Virus record (IMG/VR): IMGVR_UViG_3300032118_000052
Coordinates: 1 to 25,888 of that record
From: a virus
Reading direction: 5' to 3' (one strand)
Length of the DNA stretch: 25,888 nucleotides
Shown here: positions 1 to 6,986 of the stretch, piece by piece
Numbering within the stretch: the stretch's first letter is position 1
Layout of the letters: the number at the start of each line of letters is the position of its first letter
Made by a program: the position numbers and the translations under genes
Notes under the pieces: generated by a model
What the model saw: the letters and a program-made list of their open reading frames with translations, nothing else
Told to the model about the DNA's origin: nothing
Databases searched by the model: none

Positions 1-515
1 TCCCTACCCCCCCTTGGTTTTCCCCCCTCTCTTCTCTCTATTTTACGGCCCGCAACCCGCTCTTGCCACGGCCGCCACATGATCGCCGCATCCCGCTCAG
101 CGTACGTCAGGTAGCAGGCCAAGCCCGCCTTGATCATCCAGTCCATCCGCTGCGTGAACGTCGCGACGTCCAGATGCCATTCCCAACAGAGCCGTCCGGG
201 ATCGCCCCAGACGATGCCCCAATCGTCCTCTCTCGCAGCGTTCATCCACACGGCCAAGCAGAATGCCTTCTCGCCATCGCTCGCCCTTTGCCAGAATTCT
301 TTGGCCAGCAGGCCCCTGCACAGCGGGATATACGGCGGATTCGCGGTGTCGTGCTTCCACACCGCCCAAGGGCCTCTCGCGTTCACCACTGCCAGGAATG
401 GCGATGGCGACGCCAGCGAGTCGTACCGCTGATCTGGATTCGCCGGCCACGGGAACCGCCGATGCTTCACGTCCACCACGCCCGCCGCCGGGGCGACCTT
501 TGCCGATCGTGTCAT
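1..515 (-). CDS. Winged-helix protein, probable phage replication factor (3' end outside window)
   Basis: About 171 codons are visible from the ATG at 513-515 to the left edge, and no stop is reached. An AGGG lies about 7 bases before this ATG. An ATG four bases upstream opens a different, shadow frame. Residues 1-75 are Trp/Pro-rich. Residues about 80-140 look like a winged helix-turn-helix: a helix with DGEKAFCLAVWMNA, a WGIVWGDP turn, then a recognition-type helix FTQRMDWMIKAGL. After residue 155 the chain becomes basic and low in complexity. This plan resembles the N-terminal domain of phage replisome organisers and DnaD-like proteins, which load helicase at an origin. The function is inferred from fold-like patterns only. 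The first 65 codons are duplicated upstream of parB (2557-2763). A different DNA-binding protein is possible. Confidence 0.6.
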   Translation of the reverse strand, partial: MTRSAKVAPAAGVVDVKHRRFPWPANPDQRYDSLASPSPFLAVVNARGPWAVWKHDTANPPYIPLCRGLLAKEFWQRASDGEKAFCLAVWMNAAREDDWGIVWGDPGRLCWEWHLDVATFTQRMDWMIKAGLACYLTYAERDAAIMWRPWQERVAGRKIERREGGKPRGGR

Positions 516-519
516 CCAT
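320..519. repeat. 200-bp duplication, copy 1
   Basis: This segment matches 2568-2767 at a constant offset of 2248 bases. I see two mismatches (508/2756 and 512/2760). It covers the start codon and first 65 codons of the winged-helix gene, and the match breaks sharply at 319/2567. Confidence 0.95.
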
Positions 520-532
520 AGCCCTGCACATT

Positions 533-559
533 CACGATTTACGATTTACGAATTACGAG
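533..559. repeat. Type A 7-bp-period repeat
   Basis: About three degenerate ATTTACG units fill the gap between the parB stop and the start of the winged-helix gene. Confidence 0.8.
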
Positions 560-561
560 TT

Positions 562-2469
562 TCAGACGCCCGGGTCCTCATCTTCCTGGAAGACCTCTTC
601 ATGAACGGGCCCAGCGGCCGTCTCGGCCTTCTCGGCGGCCTTGATCTTCTTCGGCCGCCCGCGTTTCTTCTTTGCGGCCGTCTGCCCCTTCTCGGGTTGG
701 TCGACGGGGCAACCGGTCTTGGTACACGTAGTCAGCGTGCATGCCTGGCAATCGCTTGGGCAAGTCTCGCTCTTTTCGTCCTTCGCCTGGTCCTCCTCCG
801 CCGCCATCGCCAGCTTCGCCAGCTCGTACTCCGCCTGGGCGTCGAAGCCCAGCACTGGCCCGACGATCTCCAGGGTCTCCCGTGTGTTCTCCGCAAAGTG
901 CAGCTTGTGCATCATGTCCGTCCAGAACCATTCCGCGACGCACAGGATCGGCGGGTCGGGATATTTCTTGATAGCCTTGCCCACCGCGGAGAGCAGCTTC
1001 TCTCGCTCCCTTCCCCACGGATTGTCGTGGTCGAAAAAGAGCTGCAAGAGCAGGATCACGTCGGCACTGGGGGCCGGCTCGTTCAGCATGCGTTCCTGGA
1101 AGACATCGGCGACCCGGTCCCACCGCTGGATCTCCTTGTCCTGTTCGATCTCCGCCGCCGTCGGCTCGTGGGGCTTCGTTGGACCGCTCCGCGACGAGCC
1201 GTACTCCTTCTGCGCCTTGATCTTCACCCACTTGACTGATCCCTTGCCCCGCCCCGCGACGACGATCCCGGGCACCGCCCCCTTGGCCCCTTCTTTCACG
1301 ACCTCGAACCGGTCCGCCGTCACGAGCTCCTGGCCGAAGACCCGCTTCATCCGCTGGATGGCCGCCTCATACTTCTGTCGCTTCGGCCAGTCGGTCTCGA
1401 CCTCGATCGTCGAGATCGGGACAGGCTTCACCGGAAGGCAGGCCGCGCCGTGCTTCTCCGCGTACGCGTGATCGGCGGCCTGTTTGACGAGCTCGTACGC
1501 CTGCTTTTCCTGCCGCAGAGACTTGCGCTCCCAGCACTTCGGATCGAGGCATCGGACCGCGTCCGCAGCGTCCGCCTCGACGTCCGGGTCCTGCCACAGG
1601 AGCTGCGAGATCGCATCTGTTCTTTTCGGGCAGTCTGCGCAGACCTTGGCCCAATCGAACGACGCCTTGGCCAGAAACAGTTTCTCCGTGACGAGCCAAT
1701 TCGCGACGTCGTCCGCCGAGGCGTTGTGCGGATAGAACCGATAGTCCTTCCTAATTTTGTTCAGCCAGTGCTCCTGCAGGCTCGCCGGCAGCCGGGCGAT
1801 ATGGACCCAGTGTGCTGCGGTCCAATGCGAATAATCACGATGGCGGCCTTTCTCGCCAGCCTCCATCGCCTCGGCCTTCCACCCCGGGATCAGGTTCCGC
1901 TCGATCTGCGCGTGGGCGAGCACCCAATGCTGCGTCTTGCCGAGCTTGGAGGCGACGGCCTTCGTATCCTGGCCGTACTTGTCCAGCCACGTGGCCGCCA
2001 CATGGCCTTCCTCCAAAGGCGTCAGGTCCTCGTGCAGGTTCGCCATCGCGACGATGTCGTACGCCAGATCATCCGGAAGCTTCCCGACGTTGCGCACGGG
2101 CACTTGGGTGAGCCCGCACTCGCAGGCCGCCGCGAATCGCCGCTCCCCGCTGAGGATCTGGAGGAATCGGACGCCCAGCGCCTCGCGGAATGGCGTCTTC
2201 TCGTCGACGTGTTCCCGCACGATCAGCGCTTCCAGGACGCCGTTGGCCCGAACGCTCTTGGCCAGATCGATATATTTCTGCGTCTTCACATTGACGACCC
2301 TGTTATCCGGATGCCTGACCAGACGGTCCACGGACCAGAGCTCGATCTTGAGGGCATTGACCATCACCATCTCCGCCGTCGGGTGGGCAATCGTGATGCC
2401 CTTGAGATCGACCCCCGTCTTTGCCTCGGGGACCGTTTCGGTCGTCTTGCTCTTTCGTTTCGCTGCCAT
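562..2469 (-). CDS. ParB-like partition/nuclease-domain protein
   Basis: A 635-aa protein starting at the ATG at 2467-2469, which follows AGGAGACGACG. A longer reading from 2499 lacks this signal. Residues about 40-125 form a ParB/sulfiredoxin-like N-terminal domain with the SGERR motif (107-111). Residues 144-154 carry ANLHEDLTPLEE, the second ParB signature. A helix-turn-helix region follows (about 155-190). The middle has a Cys cluster (CADCPK and CLDPKCWE), the C-terminus has another (CPSDCQACTLTTC), and near the end is an AT-hook-like RGRPKK. ParB proteins bind centromere-like sites and slide on DNA as CTP-dependent clamps. In phages they serve plasmid-like partition or regulation. No ParA is seen in the window. 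The gene sits between a truncated and an intact copy of the same 5' gene segment, which suggests it was inserted. A perfect palindrome lies just upstream. Confidence 0.85.
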   Translation of the reverse strand: MAAKRKSKTTETVPEAKTGVDLKGITIAHPTAEMVMVNALKIELWSVDRLVRHPDNRVVNVKTQKYIDLAKSVRANGVLEALIVREHVDEKTPFREALGVRFLQILSGERRFAAACECGLTQVPVRNVGKLPDDLAYDIVAMANLHEDLTPLEEGHVAATWLDKYGQDTKAVASKLGKTQHWVLAHAQIERNLIPGWKAEAMEAGEKGRHRDYSHWTAAHWVHIARLPASLQEHWLNKIRKDYRFYPHNASADDVANWLVTEKLFLAKASFDWAKVCADCPKRTDAISQLLWQDPDVEADAADAVRCLDPKCWERKSLRQEKQAYELVKQAADHAYAEKHGAACLPVKPVPISTIEVETDWPKRQKYEAAIQRMKRVFGQELVTADRFEVVKEGAKGAVPGIVVAGRGKGSVKWVKIKAQKEYGSSRSGPTKPHEPTAAEIEQDKEIQRWDRVADVFQERMLNEPAPSADVILLLQLFFDHDNPWGREREKLLSAVGKAIKKYPDPPILCVAEWFWTDMMHKLHFAENTRETLEIVGPVLGFDAQAEYELAKLAMAAEEDQAKDEKSETCPSDCQACTLTTCTKTGCPVDQPEKGQTAAKKKRGRPKKIKAAEKAETAAGPVHEEVFQEDEDPGV

Positions 2470-2484
2470 CGTCGTCTCCTGTTG

Positions 2485-2504
2485 GGGCGATGCATGCATC
2501 GCCC
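2485..2504. promoter_or_regulatory. Perfect 20-bp palindrome upstream of parB
   Basis: The sequence GGGCGATGCA followed by its exact reverse complement lies 16-35 bases before the parB start codon. It could be a ParB-binding (parS-like) site or operator. It could also be a dispersed REP-like palindrome, because its flanks (GTTG on one side, GTAC on the other) are partly symmetric too. No second copy is seen in this window. Confidence 0.55.
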
Positions 2505-2556
2505 GTACTCATTTGCCTGCCGCCTGCTGGCTTAGCTCGCGACGGCCTTCGTATTA

Positions 2557-2763
2557 TTATCCATCGAACAGCGGGATATACGGCGGATTCGCGGTGTCGT
2601 GCTTCCACACCGCCCAAGGGCCTCTCGCGTTCACCACTGCCAGGAATGGCGATGGCGACGCCAGCGAGTCGTACCGCTGATCTGGATTCGCCGGCCACGG
2701 GAACCGCCGATGCTTCACGTCCACCACGCCCGCCGCCGGGGCGACCTTTGCCGATTGTGCCAT
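2557..2763 (-). pseudogene. Truncated duplicate of the winged-helix gene 5' end
   Basis: This 68-codon reading frame begins MAQSAKVAPA. It is identical to the first 65 residues of the gene at 1-515 apart from T2A and R3Q, then ends in three unrelated residues (FDG) and a stop. It lacks the whole winged-helix part. The near-identical DNA indicates a recent duplication that left a 5' fragment upstream of parB. It may still be translated as a short peptide, since the start region is intact, but no function is evident. Confidence 0.85.
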
Positions 2764-2767
2764 CCAT
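2568..2767. repeat. 200-bp duplication, copy 2
   Basis: Partner of 320-519. Similarity fades beyond 2767 into type A repeat DNA. Confidence 0.95.
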
Positions 2768-2775
2768 ATGCCTGC

Positions 2776-2813
2776 GTATTTACGATCTGCGATTTACGAT
2801 TTTGCATTTGCAA
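2776..2813. repeat. Type A 7-bp-period repeat
   Basis: Degenerate ATTTACG units lie between the zinc-ribbon gene and the truncated duplicate. Confidence 0.75.
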
Positions 2814-3074
2814 TCACGCCGCGCCATTGAAGTCCACGGATTCCCGGCTGCCGTCTGCCTTGCGAATCTTCCAGGTCCCGCGCCACCCCTTTCTCAGCAG
2901 GTGCCCGAACAGCCGCTCGGTGCACTGTTCGCAGAACCAATAGACGACGCCGGCGTTGCCGCCAACGTCAACGGCCGTGAGTATCTCATGGAGCTCGAAG
3001 GGTTGCCCACACTCGCAACAGGGCTTCCACGTGCACTCGACCTCCGTCGCGACGATCCGCCGATGGAGTTTCAT
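2814..3074 (-). CDS. Small zinc-ribbon protein
   Basis: An 86-aa protein. I place the start at the ATG at 3072-3074 because AGGAGG lies 9 bases before it. A longer frame from the GTG at 3134 is possible but has weaker spacing. Two CxxC pairs (CCECGQ near residue 19 and FCEQC near residue 48) suggest one four-Cys zinc ribbon. A Trp/Lys/Arg-rich tail (GWRGTWKIRKADGSRE) may contact nucleic acid. The gene follows another Cys-rich small protein in the same direction. I do not recognise a named family. Small zinc ribbons are common in phage early regions. Confidence 0.75.
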   Translation of the reverse strand: MKLHRRIVATEVECTWKPCCECGQPFELHEILTAVDVGGNAGVVYWFCEQCTERLFGHLLRKGWRGTWKIRKADGSRESVDFNGAA

Positions 3075-3120
3075 CCGAGGGCCTCCTGGGTCAGGCTCAC
3101 TTCGCGGCCCCATGATCTGT

Positions 3121-3558
3121 TTATGGATTTTCACGGCGCTGCTCTCCCTCCATTCGCTCCATGGCGAGTTCTTCCTCCGTCACCGGGTTCGTGGCGGTCG
3201 ATTTCAGCCGCGTCGGGAACGGCAGATCCCAGTGGGCGGCGATCGCGGCCCAGTCGATCTCCTCGAATCGGGCGTCCGTCCCGGCCATCCGGCAGATTTC
3301 GAAGAACTGCCGCTGAATGTGCGGCAACGCCAGCCCCTTGGGCCCGGATCTCGCCAAAATCAGGTTCGCCGGGTACAGATGCCGCAGTTGATCGTGCACC
3401 GCGCAGTTGACGCACAGGCCTTTCGGCTTCGCACTTCGCTTGAGCATCCTCGCCCCCGACCCGGGCACCGGATCGACCTTGCACGGACGCCCACACCGGC
3501 CGCAGGAGCACCCCTGCCCGGAACCCGCAAACGCGAACGCCGCCTGTTTCTTCGGCAT
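3121..3558 (-). CDS. Conserved-looking phage protein with Cys motifs
   Basis: A 145-aa protein starting at the ATG at 3556-3558 (MPKKQAAF). The frame is open to 3603, but the extra codons are repeat DNA (NRKSGILDRKS). A metal-site candidate lies near residues 17-25 (CSCGRCGRPC) with a second Cys pair in GLCVNCAVHD. The later text (LRHLYPANLILARSGPKGLALPHIQRQF, then HWDLPFPTRLKSTATNP) resembles a hypothetical phage protein family I recall from GC-rich phages, with no known function. The start region has only a weak GGA. It lies 14 bases after the cytosine methylase and was probably co-transcribed with it. Confidence 0.75.
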   Translation of the reverse strand: MPKKQAAFAFAGSGQGCSCGRCGRPCKVDPVPGSGARMLKRSAKPKGLCVNCAVHDQLRHLYPANLILARSGPKGLALPHIQRQFFEICRMAGTDARFEEIDWAAIAAHWDLPFPTRLKSTATNPVTEEELAMERMEGEQRRENP

Positions 3559-3561
3559 GGT

Positions 3562-3596
3562 CGATTTCCGATCTAAGATTCCTGATTTACGATTCC
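3562..3596. repeat. Type A repeat forming the 3' end of the cytosine methylase gene
   Basis: The repeat runs across the methylase stop. The last codons (IVNQES) and the TAG stop come from repeat sequence. Confidence 0.75.
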
Positions 3597-4832
3597 AAGA
3601 CACGCCTTTATGAACTCCGCCGCGAGGATGGGCACTATGGCATTCCCGAACCCGCGGAGCGTCCCGACCCGGCTCTTGCCCGCAAGGGGGCCGCCAGAAT
3701 CCAACTCATAGGCAGACCCATCAACCATCGGGAATGTTCCGGGCTCAATGCGCCTCGGGACGAACCCTTTGCCGGCGGCCCGCTCGTCACACCAGACGAC
3801 GCCGAAGTCGCTCCAAGGACCTGCTGGGATATTTCGCCGCGCCAACTCGATCCCTTTCTGTTCTTGTGGGCACTGCTGTTCGGCGTGGCCCACGCCACCA
3901 TCCTCGGCAACCCGCTGTGACTCGCAGGCGAGTTCCTTCCGTCCCGGACCGTCAGTGTTTCCCAGGTCGCTAGCGCCGCCTGGGCCCCGAGATCGACTTG
4001 TCGTTTTCTTCCGTCCGCACCGTAATTCGAGACGTTGCCTGTCCGTCCCCCGTTCGGCACGTTCGGCGTCGCCCACACCGCCAGACTGACCGCATCCGTC
4101 AGCGTGTTGCCCTTGTGGATCCCGGTCGGCGGGACCGTCTTGCGGTTCGCCGTGCTGTTTCGGGTGCTCCGGCTGTCGCACTCGCCGCCTGGACTTGGCC
4201 AGGCCAGTGTCTGGACTAACACGCTCAGTGACGTGATCTGTGTTCGGTTGGCGCCAGTCCCGTCCCTCTGTCCCATTCTCCGTTTCGTCGCAAGATGGGC
4301 CTCCGGCGTCTTGTTGTCGTCGTTCGCTACCGGCGTGGGCCATCCACCACAAACGTTGCCGCCTGTGGGGCGAGCCGACGCTTGCAGCCGGCAGATCACT
4401 CGTCCCGACGGCATAACCGAGCTCCTCCAGGTCAAGAGACACTCCGTCGAGCCATCGAGGTCCATCACCGCTCGCAGTCTGCTCGCCAAAGATCGTGACA
4501 GGGCGGCACTCGCTGACGAGACGGTAAAATTCAGGCCAGAGGTGCCGTTCATCTTTCTCGCCGCCGCGCTTGCCGGCACACGAAAAGGGTTGGCAGGGGC
4601 AAGAGCCTGTCCAAACAGGCCGGTCGGCGGGCCATCCCGCAAGCCGCAGGGCATAATCCCAGCCCCCGATCCCCGCGAACAGATGAACCCTGCCGTATCC
4701 CGAGAGGTCTTTCGCCTCGACTTCAACGATGCTCCGCTCATCCACGTCCCCTTCCATGATCAGCCCCGCCGCGATCAGATTCCGCAGCCACTGAGCCGCG
4801 TAAGCCTCGTTCTCGTTGTAATATGCCTTCAT
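3573..4832 (-). CDS. DNA (cytosine-5) methyltransferase, phage type
   Basis: A 419-aa protein starting MKAYYNENEAYAAQWLRNLI. It transfers methyl from S-adenosylmethionine to C5 of cytosine. Motif I is HLFAGIGGWDYAL (about 50-62). Motif IV is GSCPCQPFS (77-84) with Cys80 as nucleophile. A GEQTASG segment stands where the usual ENV motif lies. Motif VIII is PHRRQRLWW, and motif X near the end is RGFGNAIVP. The region between VIII and X is hydrophilic, rich in Arg/Gly/Glu, and overlaps a second open frame (3635-4654). The start overlaps the stop of a 30-aa ORF (TGATG). No restriction enzyme is seen, so this is probably a solitary methylase protecting phage DNA or altering its recognition. Target specificity cannot be read from sequence. 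Confidence 0.92.
   Translation of the reverse strand: MKAYYNENEAYAAQWLRNLIAAGLIMEGDVDERSIVEVEAKDLSGYGRVHLFAGIGGWDYALRLAGWPADRPVWTGSCPCQPFSCAGKRGGEKDERHLWPEFYRLVSECRPVTIFGEQTASGDGPRWLDGVSLDLEELGYAVGTSDLPAASVGSPHRRQRLWWMAHAGSERRQQDAGGPSCDETENGTEGRDWRQPNTDHVTERVSPDTGLAKSRRRVRQPEHPKQHGEPQDGPADRDPQGQHADGCGQSGGVGDAERAERGTDRQRLELRCGRKKTTSRSRGPGGASDLGNTDGPGRKELACESQRVAEDGGVGHAEQQCPQEQKGIELARRNIPAGPWSDFGVVWCDERAAGKGFVPRRIEPGTFPMVDGSAYELDSGGPLAGKSRVGTLRGFGNAIVPILAAEFIKACLGIVNQES
3635..4654 (-). CDS. Overlapping alternative-frame ORF inside the methylase gene
   Basis: A 339-codon frame nested in the cytosine methylase gene, starting at the ATG at 4652-4654 (MPCGLRDGPP). It is open upstream to 4741. A GGGGGCTGGGATT precedes the ATG. 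The product is Ser/Thr/Trp-rich with segments that read like a real family: DGSTECLLTWRSSVMPSG, ICRLQASARPT, GGWPTPVANDDNKTPEAH, and RGALSPEHSRWLMGLP near the end. From memory, proteins with WPTPTA and LNPxxxxWLMGxP segments occur as separate phage genes near C5 methylases. The alternative is that conservation of the methylase DNA produces look-alike peptides in the +1 frame. Which of the two is true cannot be settled from one sequence. Confidence 0.45.
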   Translation of the reverse strand: MPCGLRDGPPTGLFGQALAPANPFRVPASAAARKMNGTSGLNFTVSSASAALSRSLASRLRAVMDLDGSTECLLTWRSSVMPSGRVICRLQASARPTGGNVCGGWPTPVANDDNKTPEAHLATKRRMGQRDGTGANRTQITSLSVLVQTLAWPSPGGECDSRSTRNSTANRKTVPPTGIHKGNTLTDAVSLAVWATPNVPNGGRTGNVSNYGADGRKRQVDLGAQAALATWETLTVRDGRNSPASHSGLPRMVAWATPNSSAHKNRKGSSWRGEISQQVLGATSASSGVTSGPPAKGSSRGALSPEHSRWLMGLPMSWILAAPLRARAGSGRSAGSGMP

Positions 4833-4924
4833 CACGTCACGATCCCGCCTGAACGAACTTTTTCTTTCAATACGCCGCAGGTCGGGACCATTTGCGTTGT
4901 ACCGCCTTCCATTGTCGTGGTCAT
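4832..4924 (-). CDS. Possible 30-aa leader ORF before the cytosine methylase
   Basis: The peptide (MTTTMEGGTTQMVPTCGVLK and ten more residues) fills the gap between two genes exactly. Its ATG lies 6 bases after the upstream stop, and its TGA overlaps the methylase ATG as TGATG. The only ribosome-binding signal is a weak GGTGAAG. The tight fit suggests translational coupling, but the peptide has no recognisable features. Confidence 0.4.
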   Translation of the reverse strand: MTTTMEGGTTQMVPTCGVLKEKVRSGGIVT

Positions 4925-4929
4925 CGTCT

Positions 4930-5394
4930 TCACCGACTCGCTGGTGCCGCGGCGGGCAGCAGGGCCTTGAATCCATGCTCTTTGATGCTCTGGAAATAGG
5001 TCTGCTGACGGCCGTGATCGTAGACGTAAGGCAGGAAGACCTCCATCAGCTCCACCTGCGACAACTCGATCATCGCCATCTGGGCATCGATCCAGTCCGC
5101 CAGGATCTTCCACGCCGTTCGCCGGGCCTGGTCGCCGATCTTTCGCAGGGTCTCCGGCCTGGGGCGCCGCATATTCGCCCGCAGAGTCCGCTCCACCGCC
5201 GCGACTTGGCACGGTAGACGGAACGGCATATCCACCTCCCCGATCCGAACGATGAAACAGATCGCATCGACTGTGCCCTCCGGCGAGTATATCTTGAGGA
5301 TCTGCGTCGCCTTATGCCCGGCGAGCTTGGCCTCGATGTAACTGATCGATCTATCCGCCGAAATCCCGCTCGTGTAATTCTTCAATGGCATCAT
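4930..5394 (-). CDS. Conserved phage protein of unknown function
   Basis: A 154-aa protein with a good GGAGAG six bases before ATGATG, so either Met may be used. The text MPLKNYTSGISADRSISYIEAKLAG, the PFRLPC segment near residue 60, the long helix QARRTAWKILADWIDAQMAMIELSQVELMEVFLPY (about 88-122) and the ending FKALLPA match a hypothetical phage family I recall across unrelated tailed phages. No catalytic motif is visible. The alternating beta-rich N-half and helical C-half suggest a compact soluble protein. It sits in an early-gene run before the methylase. Confidence 0.8.
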   Translation of the reverse strand: MMPLKNYTSGISADRSISYIEAKLAGHKATQILKIYSPEGTVDAICFIVRIGEVDMPFRLPCQVAAVERTLRANMRRPRPETLRKIGDQARRTAWKILADWIDAQMAMIELSQVELMEVFLPYVYDHGRQQTYFQSIKEHGFKALLPAAAPASR

Positions 5395-5430
5395 GTCTCT
5401 CCATGTCCTTGCGGGCGGGTTTGCCCCCCC

Positions 5431-6345
5431 CTATAATGGCTTGCCCGGCTGCTTGCTGCCGGGGCAGGGCCGCTTTCCGTTGCCCCGACCAGCAGCGTAT
5501 CCAACGCCGTCGAGGTCATGCGGATAGATGCCGCGACTCGATACGGTGAAGACCCGCCCGCATGCCGAACATTTGCCCTTGGGGCGAGGCCCTTTGGACA
5601 CGGGTTCCGTGGAGCATCGCGTCACACGGCCGCGCTTGGGCTCATGTTCATCTTCTCCCTCCGACTCGCCCTTGTCGGCCGAACGGATGCGGGCGGTACA
5701 CGTCTCGCCGCCCCGGCGGGTCTTGCCGTACTGGGGACTCTTCGGGTTGGCGCAGGTCCCGTACATGCTGTTGCCGACCGTTAATTTGAAGGCGCCGCAG
5801 CCGACGCAGTGGCCCGCATCAAGAATCTCTTCGTGTCTTTCGCGCTCTTCGTGGTTCACCTCCGATTTATGATTTACGATTTCCGATTTACGATTTAGGG
5901 TTCGGGGTTTCGGTTGCCCGCCCTTCCCATCGACCACCCGCACTTCCTCTTTCACCCGCGGCGTCGCCGGCATCTGGTCGGTAGGCAACGTAGTGGGTGA
6001 GGGCAGGATCGCGACGATCCGGTTGCCGGTCCAGATGCCCCCGACCCGGAATGCAGCTTTGGGGATCAGGCCGAAATCCTTCAGAGCGATGTGCGCGGCC
6101 AGTCGAATGCCTTGGGTCCCCCTGCGCATGATCGCAATGGAGCCCGGCTCGATCTTCGAATCCGTCGGCTCGAAAACCAAGCGCCTCGACTCGGCGCCGT
6201 AGCCGATCAGTATGCGACTGGCCGTTTTGGGGATGTTGCCGGCGAGCGATCCGCCGATGTAGACGCCGCCGTGCGTGTTGATCGCGATGGAACTCCCCGC
6301 TTGGTTGCTGTGCACGAAACCCTTGAAGAACACGATGTCATCCAT
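5431..6345 (-). CDS. Two-part zinc-ribbon protein with a repeat-derived linker
   Basis: A 304-aa protein starting MDDIVFFKGF after GAGG. Residues 1-120 are a beta-rich domain of unknown type. Residues 150-174 (NRKSEIVNHKSEV, then NHEERERHEE) are a direct in-frame translation of the type A and type B dispersed repeats. Residues 180-216 carry C180, C183, C198 and C216 in a CVGCG..YGTCANPKSPQYG pattern, a likely zinc site. An acidic/basic linker follows. A second motif (C259, C262, H276, C294, ending RPCPGSK) resembles short zinc-binding phage proteins. The layout looks like two proteins joined through repeat DNA. No frameshift is seen. The start lies in a 55-bp leader shared with the DUF5131 gene. 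Confidence 0.75.
   Translation of the reverse strand: MDDIVFFKGFVHSNQAGSSIAINTHGGVYIGGSLAGNIPKTASRILIGYGAESRRLVFEPTDSKIEPGSIAIMRRGTQGIRLAAHIALKDFGLIPKAAFRVGGIWTGNRIVAILPSPTTLPTDQMPATPRVKEEVRVVDGKGGQPKPRTLNRKSEIVNHKSEVNHEERERHEEILDAGHCVGCGAFKLTVGNSMYGTCANPKSPQYGKTRRGGETCTARIRSADKGESEGEDEHEPKRGRVTRCSTEPVSKGPRPKGKCSACGRVFTVSSRGIYPHDLDGVGYAAGRGNGKRPCPGSKQPGKPL
5827..5898. repeat. Type B then type A repeats inside a coding sequence
   Basis: Type B occupies 5827-5858 and type A 5861-5898. Both are read in frame within the 304-aa protein, giving its linker residues 150-174. Confidence 0.85.
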
Positions 6346-6396
6346 GACTCAAACCTCAATTTTCGAAACCACGAAGCTCACGAAGAGCACGAAGGG
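6342..6396 (-). repeat. 55-bp leader repeat, copy 1 (start region of the 304-aa gene)
   Basis: It matches 7939-7993 with one mismatch. It contains a type B repeat (reverse orientation), AAATTGAGGTTTGAGTC and the ATG. The same DNA thus gives two genes their Shine-Dalgarno and start codon. It also supplies the last residues (PNPSCSS) and the stop of the upstream gene. Confidence 0.95.
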
Positions 6397-6986
6397 TTCG
6401 GCAGATAGGCCCTGCCGATGATCCGCTCGAAACAATTGCCTGTGACGTCGGCCCAGATCATGGCTTTTCCCTGAATGCGGCCGGCGTGCAGGCGAGGCTT
6501 ACCATCGGGGCGACGCACGCAGTATTTGCGGGCGAACAATGGCATCCAGTCATATAGTGATTCGGCGAATAGACCCGGCCGGACCGGGAACAATCGCATG
6601 ATCGGCTCCCGCAATCGCATCTCCCCCGAGTAGTCCCGAAGATCGCGCACCTGAATGCTGATCCCACGCCCGACCAGGTACGTCCACCACCCGTAATAGG
6701 CCACGCCGTCCACGCCGGGGCAGTGGAATACCCAAACGTAGAGCGCCCGCCGTTCCGTGCGTCCGCACCCTTCCCGTCGCCACCTCAAGGACTTCGCTTG
6801 ACGTTCCCGCTTTTCTCGACCAAGATCCTGCCATGTCGTCACTCTCGGCTTCGCGCCCGGGTGGTCGATCTCCACCACCGCCGCATCCGGACCGAACCGG
6901 TCCCAGAACGATTCCGGTATGATCGAGGGACCCTTGCCCCGGTCCCGTTTTCGCGAGTTGACGTAGATCGCGCCCGTGGCTTTCAC
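6378..6986 (-). CDS. Hypothetical protein, 202 aa
   Basis: I choose the GTG at 6984-6986. It overlaps the stop of the preceding DUF5131 gene as GTGA and has AAAGGG about 9 bases upstream. The frame is open to an ATG at 7022. The protein is rich in Arg and Trp (TWQDLGREKRERQAKSLRWRREGCG, then YVWVFHCPGVDGVAYYGWWTYLVGRG). It ends in PNPSCSS, which is encoded by a type B repeat. No family is recognised. Translational coupling to the DUF5131 gene suggests a joint role or at least joint regulation. Confidence 0.65.
   Translation of the reverse strand: MKATGAIYVNSRKRDRGKGPSIIPESFWDRFGPDAAVVEIDHPGAKPRVTTWQDLGREKRERQAKSLRWRREGCGRTERRALYVWVFHCPGVDGVAYYGWWTYLVGRGISIQVRDLRDYSGEMRLREPIMRLFPVRPGLFAESLYDWMPLFARKYCVRRPDGKPRLHAGRIQGKAMIWADVTGNCFERIIGRAYLPNPSCSS

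Noticed and set aside
1450-2535. 361-codon plus-strand frame opposite parB
   Set aside because: It is antisense to a clear ParB-like gene and shows only the mirrored codon pattern, with no motif.
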